A DNA stretch of 56,352 nucleotides from the NCBI GenBank assembly GCA_021785435.1, contig JAJYFE010000005.1, forward strand, positions 1 through 56,352. Direction: 5' to 3'. The notes below the pieces were generated by a model. It made no database searches. It was given only the letters and a program-made list of their open reading frames with translations, and was not told where the DNA came from. Source of the stretch: Planctomycetota bacterium (GTDB lineage Bacteria > Planctomycetota > Phycisphaerae > WQYP01). Both the position numbers and the translations under genes were made by a program. Positions 51,641-56,352 of this stretch are shown piece after piece. The stretch's first letter is position 1, and the number at the start of each line of letters is the position of its first letter.

Positions 51641-52470
51641 ACCAACACATCCCGGTAGCGATCCAAAATCGCCTTGATTTCCGGCGTAAAAATTAAATCA
51701 CCGGCCCGGGCGACATATTCATAGCCGACGGTCTTGCCTTGGGATTCGCGCTGCTTGCTCAAGTCCGGTTGGTTGAGCACGTTGCCGATGGCCAGGGCTG
51801 CGGCCAGCTGGATGTCCTGCGGAATCAGGCTGCCGCTGATCTGGCAGCCCGCGGCATGGGCATTGACAAAAACGGCGGCGAAACCCGTCGCGGTGGTGCT
51901 GATGACGCTGATGATTTCCTGACTGTCCTGATCCGGATCGATCGTTAAATCCATGCTCGGGGTGATGGTCCAGGGTTGGCCGTCAAAAAGGCCGCTCATG
52001 GCCTGCGGCGTAACGGAGGCCGGGCCGGCGGCAATGGCAGCGCTGGCGGTGGTCAAAAAACCGAAGCCGGCATTGTAATCCACCAAGATGGCATTCAGCC
52101 CCGCATAGGCGAACCCGGCGCGTTGGGCATAGCCACCGGGAAAGTTCGCGGTGAGCTCCGGCCTAAAGCTAAGCCGCCCGATTTCCGGGCGCAGGTCGAA
52201 TTGATCCACGGCGTAGTTGATGGGGTTGGGGCCTGTGGGGAAAAAGGTCACCGCATTGACGGCCAGCACCGGCGTGCGGCGAAGCATCAAAAACGGCATC
52301 GCACCGGCGTCGTGGTATTCCTGGTAACGGGCGGGCGTGAAACTGCGCCGACAATAACGCTCCACCGCCTGGCTGACGGCGGAAATCAGGCTGGCCAACA
52401 TGGCACTATCGGCGCCGCTGGCCGCAGGGGTCACGCTGGTGACATAAGCTGCGGTGACGAGATCAGCCAT
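51637..52470 (-). CDS. phage head-tail connector (gp6-like) protein
   Basis: A 277-residue protein with the typical start of gp6-like connectors: MADLVTAAYVTSVTPAASGA, then MLASLISAVSQAVERYCRRS, a tyrosine- and proline-containing RTPVLAVNAVTFFPTG, and a C-terminal helix region IPQDIQLAAALAIGNVLNQ leading to IKAILDRYRDVLV. In tailed phages it forms the ring under the portal. The start at 52470 removes an unlikely 103-residue extension that runs through the inverted-repeat element. No SD is seen; TATAGC lies 6 nt before the ATG. Portal, protease and capsid genes, expected upstream, are absent. Confidence 0.7.
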   Translation of the reverse strand: MADLVTAAYVTSVTPAASGADSAMLASLISAVSQAVERYCRRSFTPARYQEYHDAGAMPFLMLRRTPVLAVNAVTFFPTGPNPINYAVDQFDLRPEIGRLSFRPELTANFPGGYAQRAGFAYAGLNAILVDYNAGFGFLTTASAAIAAGPASVTPQAMSGLFDGQPWTITPSMDLTIDPDQDSQEIISVISTTATGFAAVFVNAHAAGCQISGSLIPQDIQLAAALAIGNVLNQPDLSKQRESQGKTVGYEYVARAGDLIFTPEIKAILDRYRDVLV

Positions 52471-52630
52471 GAGAAAGCTATAGCGGCGGCCGCCGGGGGT
52501 AATAGGTGAACTGGCTTGACGCCGTTCCGGCAGGGCGCCGCCGGGCCAGGCGTCCGCGAAGAACTGGCGCCCCGCCGGTGATAAATTCGCGTCCCCCGAC
52601 TTGTGGTTGTTACGGGAGTGGCCGATAATC

Positions 52631-52783
52631 CTAAGTAGGAACGCAGAGTGAATGCGGCGATTGAAACGAGGCTTCCGGATGGGTCCCAGTAGCAGGCACG
52701 GTCCCCGTGCCGTGGCTTCTCCGCTTGGTTTAACGGCACGCGGAACGCGCCTTCTAGCGCATTCATTCTGCGTTCCCACTTAG
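52631..52783. mobile_element. MITE-like element with 26-bp terminal inverted repeats
   Basis: The ends 52631-52656 and 52758-52783 are inverted copies with 24 of 26 matches; the left end begins CTAAGTAGGAACGCAGAGTG. They enclose 101 bp, including a GGCACGG/CCGTGCC hairpin. No gene and no clear target duplication. It lies between the connector gene and the HNH gene, where the capsid genes of a phage would be expected. It is unrelated to the family A units. Confidence 0.75.
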
Positions 52784-52853
52784 CCACAAGGCTGGGCCAC
52801 AGGGTGTTGTTGGTGCTTGGCGCAATGCGGCGCGTTCTGGTTAGGCAGGCGCG

Positions 52854-53792
52854 GTGAGCTACGAGAGTGAAATGCTGCGGCGGTTTGGGATGCCGCCCCG
52901 GAAGCGGGTGTCGCAAACCCTGATGCGCGTGCTGCTCAAGCACGGTGGCGTGGTAAAAGAGTTCGCTTCCGGCCAGCAGGTGGTACGCGAAATAGCCGAT
53001 GAGCTTGGGCTGAATGAGCGGCAGCGCTCCGCCTGCCTGGAGACGGTGTACCGGAAGGAGGGACGCTTGAAGAAATCTCTTTTGTGGCATCGTCTGCTCT
53101 TCCGCGCGGCGGATGCCCTCGCACGACATGGGCTGGCCTCCCGTCCGACGCGGACGGCACGGCTTACCGAGCAACGGGAGTGGATGCTAACGGAGAAGGG
53201 CCTTGACGAAGCGCTCGGGCTGTGTGGTATCCCAGCCGAAAAGAAGGAGTCCCTCCCCCTTAGGTCGTACGAGGTTCAAAGGATCGCAAGCACGCTCGCA
53301 CGGTCCGCGCGGGCCGAGGATTACGATCCGTTCGACAGGGGCAAAAATACGGTCGTACGCCAAGAGAAATCCACGCTACGGGGCAGGGGGTTCCGCCAAG
53401 CGGTGATCGACGCCTATGATTGCCGCTGCGCGATCTGCGGGCTAAAAATAAGGTCACCCGATGCGTTGTCCTGGGAGGTGGAGGCTGCGCATATCGTACC
53501 CAGCGGGCTGCTGGGAAAGGACGATCTCTGCAACGGCATTGCGCTGTGCCGTCTTCACCACTGGGCGTTCGACGTGGGCTGGCTTACCCTTCTGGACAGC
53601 TACCGGGTCCAGGTCTCACCCCGCGTGGACGGGCTGCCGCCAACGTGGGGACGGATCGGAGGATACGAGTGCATCCGGGCGCTCGCGGGAAACCCCGGAA
53701 GAATACGCCTGCCGTACCGGGAGGAGATCTACCCGCATCCCAACGCGATGCGGTGGCACCGCGAGAACGTCTTTTACGGCCGGGATCGATGA
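52854..53792 (+). CDS. HNH endonuclease, restriction-type
   Basis: A 312-residue nuclease. The N-terminal part (about 1-130) resembles the winged-helix Mrr_N module (LMRVLLKHGGVVKEFASGQQ, ending WMLTEKGLDEAL). The C-terminal HNH domain is complete: CRCAICGLKI, the first catalytic His in VEAAHIVPSG, Asn in LCNGIALC and His in RLHHWAFDVGW. HNH_2-type proteins of this layout are found as restriction enzymes that cut modified or foreign DNA. The start is a GTG at 52854 with AGG a few nt upstream. It follows the MITE-like element; a small gene follows after 20 nt, and a probable methyltransferase begins 2.5 kb further on. Confidence 0.85.
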   Translation: MSYESEMLRRFGMPPRKRVSQTLMRVLLKHGGVVKEFASGQQVVREIADELGLNERQRSACLETVYRKEGRLKKSLLWHRLLFRAADALARHGLASRPTRTARLTEQREWMLTEKGLDEALGLCGIPAEKKESLPLRSYEVQRIASTLARSARAEDYDPFDRGKNTVVRQEKSTLRGRGFRQAVIDAYDCRCAICGLKIRSPDALSWEVEAAHIVPSGLLGKDDLCNGIALCRLHHWAFDVGWLTLLDSYRVQVSPRVDGLPPTWGRIGGYECIRALAGNPGRIRLPYREEIYPHPNAMRWHRENVFYGRDR

Positions 53793-53812
53793 TCTGGGGT
53801 GGCTGACGGACA

Positions 53813-54139
53813 ATGAACGAACAAAAAAGGGTGGTATATTCCATAGAGGTAGGGGACCTGCAGGCCGTCGCTAAGCAGGAACTCGGGCGGAGATTAACCC
53901 CCAAGGAGGCCCGCGCGGTCGAACGCACGCTCGACGACTGCCTCGCCTGGTACGACGCCGTTGCCTACGCGATCAGTGCTCGCGTGGGATTGGACGCTGC
54001 GTCCAAGCCTCGACGAACGCGCGCGGCCCGCGCCACTGGAGTCCCCCTGGCTCTTCGCCACAGACCCGCGGCGCACAAACCCGCGCGTCGGGGCGAAGAC
54101 GCCCGGGGCGTTAGGGGAACACGGAAAAACTCGGCCTAA
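53813..54139 (+). CDS. small protein of unknown function next to the HNH nuclease
   Basis: A 108-codon frame. The first 57 residues look real (VVYSIEVGDLQAVAKQELG, LTPKEARAVERTLDDCLAWY): a mixed alpha/beta start and two helices, as in small accessory proteins. The last 45 residues are Arg/Ala-rich and may be out of the natural frame, so a frameshift or a late end is possible. It starts 20 nt after the HNH stop and is likely on the same message. Its end overlaps the convergent dadA-like gene by 4 nt. No function is known. Confidence 0.6.
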   Translation: MNEQKRVVYSIEVGDLQAVAKQELGRRLTPKEARAVERTLDDCLAWYDAVAYAISARVGLDAASKPRRTRAARATGVPLALRHRPAAHKPARRGEDARGVRGTRKNSA

Positions 54140-55392
54140 CCGTACCGATCCGGGTTCAGTCGCTCCAGAGCGATGGCCGGCGTTTCACCGGAGAGCACCT
54201 GGGCCATCAACTGGCCGGTGATCGGACCCAGGCTCAGGCCCATCATGGCGTGCCCCGCCGCCACCGCAAGATTCGCGTAACGGGCGAAGCGCCCGACATA
54301 GGGCAGACCGTCGGGCGAGCAGGGGCGCAAGCCGCACCAGCGCTGGCCTTCCCGGAAATCATCCGGTCCAAACTCCGGCAGATATTGCCCAATGGATTTA
54401 AGCATGCCGTGGATGCGGCGCGGATTCAGCGACAGGTCCAGGCCGCCGATTTCCATGGTGCCGGCGAAGCGCAGACGCTGGCCCATGGGCGTGACGGCGA
54501 CGCGCGCTTCCGCCAACAGCACACTTCGGGTCGGCTTTGTTTTCGCGCGTGGCAAGGTCAGGTGATAACCTTTGCCCGCCTGCAGAGGCAACCGCAAACC
54601 CAGCTGGCCGGCCAGCCGCGCCGACCAGGAACCGCCTGCGATGACAAACTCATCCGCGGAAATATCGCCGTGATTGGTTTGTGCGGCGATGACGCGGTGG
54701 TGGTCGACGCGCCATCCGGCAACTTCCGTGGAAAAGGACAGTTGCACTCCGCGGTCCGCCGCCAGGCGCCGCAACGTGGCCATAAAGCGTTCTGGAACGA
54801 GATGGCCATCCTGCGGATAGTACACCGCTCCGGCGATGTTCATCTGGAAATTCGGTTCCAACCGCTTGGCTTCTTCAGGCGTCAGCACCTCCACTTGCAG
54901 GCCGAGCTTGCGCACCAGCTCGGCCGTTTCCCGTTCCTCCCTTAATCCCGGCGCAGACCGGCACAGCACGAGCAACCCGCTTGGGGTCAATCCAAATTCA
55001 TTGCCGGTAAGATCCGCCAATTCGTCAAAAAGTCGGCGGCTGGCCAGATGCAAATCCCGCAACAGCGGCGCACAGGCGGCGACGTGCGCGGCATTGGCGG
55101 CGCGGTAAAATAGCCAGCTCCACCGCCATAAATCGCGGTCCCAACGGAGCCGCAGGTAAAACGGGCTTTCCGGGTTGAGCATCATCCGCAGCCCCTTGGC
55201 CACCATGCCCGGCGCGGCCAGCGGCACGCAGTGGCTCGGAACAATGAACCCGGCATTGCCAAATGAGCAACACTCGTCCTCCGGGGCGCCGCGTTCCACG
55301 ACGGTGACGGGATGCCCCCGCTGCCGCGCGTAATAGGCGGTGCACAAGCCGACGACCCCGCCGCCCACAATCAAGATTCGGGAGTTTGGCAT
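54136..55392 (-). CDS. DadA-like FAD-dependent D-amino acid dehydrogenase/oxidase
   Basis: A 418-residue flavoprotein of the DAO/GlyR family. The FAD-binding GGGVVGLCTAYYARQRGH is at 10-27 with the acidic VVER strand end; SFGNAGFIVPSH is typical of DadA and of hydroxyproline dehydrogenases; the C-terminal GLRPCSPDGLPYVGR and AAGHAMMGLSLGPITG contact substrate and flavin. It would deaminate D-amino acids or cis-hydroxyproline and pass electrons to the quinone pool. Only a weak SD (AGAAG) lies before the ATG. It is a single gene, not next to an alanine racemase. Confidence 0.9.
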   Translation of the reverse strand: MPNSRILIVGGGVVGLCTAYYARQRGHPVTVVERGAPEDECCSFGNAGFIVPSHCVPLAAPGMVAKGLRMMLNPESPFYLRLRWDRDLWRWSWLFYRAANAAHVAACAPLLRDLHLASRRLFDELADLTGNEFGLTPSGLLVLCRSAPGLREERETAELVRKLGLQVEVLTPEEAKRLEPNFQMNIAGAVYYPQDGHLVPERFMATLRRLAADRGVQLSFSTEVAGWRVDHHRVIAAQTNHGDISADEFVIAGGSWSARLAGQLGLRLPLQAGKGYHLTLPRAKTKPTRSVLLAEARVAVTPMGQRLRFAGTMEIGGLDLSLNPRRIHGMLKSIGQYLPEFGPDDFREGQRWCGLRPCSPDGLPYVGRFARYANLAVAAGHAMMGLSLGPITGQLMAQVLSGETPAIALERLNPDRYG

Positions 55393-55685
55393 CTTCTGTT
55401 TATTCCAGGCCAGCGCGGTGCGGGCGGCATCCTAAAAGTTTTGGAGAATCCCAGACCGCCAACCCGCGGCCGCATAGGATAACGTTGGTCCGTCGATTGC
55501 CCAAACCCAATTGGCCCAGCGTTCCGCTCCCCGAATAGCCGTTCCTGCCCAGCGGATACTCTCCGCCGCGGGCCTTCGGCCTGAGGATTATGAAAATAGC
55601 GTTCACCTGGCCTATCTATACCGCGCGCAACCAAGTTTGAAACAAATGGTCGGGGCAGGGTCGGGCGTCGGCTGCCCCGTTGCCC

Positions 55686-55768
55686 GGGTCACCGCGGGCG
55701 AGTCGCCAAAGCTCGCCAGTCTGCGAGTCGCGCCCTGGCGACCTGCCCGCCCACTGGCGGGGTGACCC
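55686..55768. repeat. composite palindromic repeat, family A (inverted copy)
   Basis: Bounded by GGGTCACC and GGTGACCC. In reverse complement it holds CCAGTGGGCGGGCAGGTCGC, CGACTCGCAGACTGGCGAGC and GGCGACTCGCC, the module series of 37612-37680. The spacer 55393-55685 shows no gene. Confidence 0.85.
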
Positions 55769-55996
55769 GAAGCCCCGGTGCTTTTGATAGGCACCGCTGG
55801 GGCGCCTAAAACCACGCCTTGCCAGGCGCCGGCACTTCGAAGTTGGGTGCGTCGGGGATAGCCCCGATCGAAGAGTCGCCTTGGGAGATTTTGTGGAGGG
55901 TGCTGTTACCGCGCCACCCCAGCCCGTCATCTGCGGGGCAGGAACGCCACTCGGCGACGTGGTACAATGCTCCGAAGGGTAACGATGAAATCGATG

Positions 55997-56254
55997 CTCG
56001 CCTTGTCGAGTCGCCTTCTTCGGCGACCGGTGCCACAATCCGTCAAGATCTCCGCGCCGTGCGAAGATTTTGGTTCGGTAGGAAACTTTGGTTGCCCGGC
56101 GGCCCCGACACCCCCGGCAAGGTCTCCGAAGGCGACTCCTCGATCCACCGAGGGTCGCCGGGGCGACTGAACCGATCCGCCTCCGTGCGGACCGGGGGAT
56201 ATATGTTTGGTTGCGGCCCGCAGGTCGCCGAAGAAGGCGACTCGACAAGGCGAG
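55997..56254. mobile_element. MITE-like unit with perfect 32-bp terminal inverted repeats
   Basis: The ends 55997-56028 and 56223-56254 are perfect inverted copies over 32 bp (beginning CTCGCCTTGTCGAGTCGCC), and extend to 33 bp with the next base. They enclose 194 bp that contain a family C copy and no gene. Compare 36521-36745, whose ends are the same sequence with few changes. No target duplication is seen. It stands just before the methyltransferase start. Confidence 0.75.
56034..56202 (+). repeat. family C repeat nested in the MITE-like unit
   Basis: Matches 50116-50254 in five long words, with about 30 extra bases (GAGGGTCGCCGGGGCGACTG region, 56150-56169) in the middle that are absent there. 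It fills the interior of the unit at 55997-56254, so the families are nested. Confidence 0.8.
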
Positions 56255-56290
56255 CCGCGCTGGGCAAACACCAAATCCCAGGAGGCCGCG

Positions 56291-56352
56291 TTGGAATTAA
56301 ACCGCATCCACCAGGGCGATTGTATCGCCGGCATGGCACAGCTGCCCGCAGA
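56291..56352 (+). CDS. probable DNA methyltransferase, N-terminus only
   Basis: The last 62 bases read LELNRIHQGDCIAGMAQLPA from a TTG at 56291, with AGGAGG 6 nt upstream. IHQGDCxxGMxxLP is the standard beginning of adenine/cytosine-N4 DNA methylases of the N6_N4_Mtase family, just before the catalytic DPP[FY]. Only 20 codons are inside the window, so target and completeness are unknown. With the HNH nuclease 2.5 kb upstream it could belong to a restriction-modification or defence locus, but the two are separated by a metabolic gene on the other strand. Confidence 0.6.
   Translation, partial: MELNRIHQGDCIAGMAQLPA

Noticed and set aside
51637-52779. The full 380-codon frame for the connector protein
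   Set aside because: The first 103 codons run through the inverted-repeat element at 52631-52783 and resemble nothing; the connector fold begins at 52470.
1-56352. tRNA, rRNA or riboswitch genes
   Set aside because: I found no T-loop GTTCRANNC with matching stems, no rRNA-like stretch and no known riboswitch core. A covariance-model scan would be decisive.

Overview
This window comes from a GC-rich bacterial chromosome. The best guess is a saccharolytic member of the Planctomycetota, possibly Phycisphaerae-like. That guess rests on gene types typical of the group: a prepilin of the DUF1559 kind with a [12 protein letters not shown] amino end, a DUF4838 glycosidase-like secreted protein, an alpha/alpha-barrel protein with two DUF4159 domains, three xylose-isomerase-like TIM barrels, a URO-D-like enzyme beside a GH4 glycosidase, and rpoB-rpoC standing apart from the ribosomal L10/L12 genes. 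No rRNA or tRNA gene was seen, so the placement is inference.

Layout. Positions 1-3262 (minus strand) hold a CDP-sugar cluster for surface polysaccharide, rfbF-rfbG-rfbH, with rfbH cut by the window edge. Positions 3570-4363 hold two decayed transposases. Positions 4687-6375 (minus) encode a TIM-barrel isomerase and a YmdB-type phosphodiesterase. Positions 6776-10408 (plus) encode the cytochrome bd oxidase cydAB and nadC. A secreted DUF4159 protein (minus) diverges from rpoB-rpoC (13053-21322). Positions 21560-26879 (minus) hold a tightly packed catabolic set: isomerase, aminotransferase, acetamidase/formamidase, M19 dipeptidase and M24 peptidase. Positions 26968-35476 form a carbohydrate region: prepilin and DUF4838 protein on the minus strand, then AraC regulator, URO-D-like enzyme, GH4 glycosidase and SDR epimerase on the plus strand.

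Positions 35477-37091 are repeats, a dead IS1634-type transposase and a MITE-like element. Next come a PTPS-family enzyme, SppA and a third TIM barrel. Positions 40210-45865 hold a cytochrome c divergent from a DUF2892-MFP-RND efflux operon that has a strong promoter and a palindromic operator. ThpR, a phosphate-type porin with a clear terminator and a lipoprotein follow. Positions 49601-52470 (minus) are a short phage head-tail gene cassette without capsid, portal or terminase. After a 153-bp inverted-repeat element come an HNH nuclease, a small unknown protein and a DadA-like oxidase. The right edge holds more repeats and the first 20 codons of a probable DNA methyltransferase.

Two features cut across the regions. 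First, the window is full of short palindromic repeats of at least seven families. Some enter reading frames (the nadC tail, the prepilin leader) and some form MITE-like units with near-perfect 32-33 bp terminal inverted repeats. Second, translation signals are mixed: many genes have good Shine-Dalgarno (SD) sites, but a few have a promoter -10 box only 6-7 nt before the start codon, which suggests leaderless mRNAs. The most unusual single structure is the prepilin leader, where four near-identical T-tract/AAGGAG/start modules lie in tandem, three of them in frame with the prepilin. Two sites resembling an AraC operator suggest that the regulator controls itself and possibly the prepilin.
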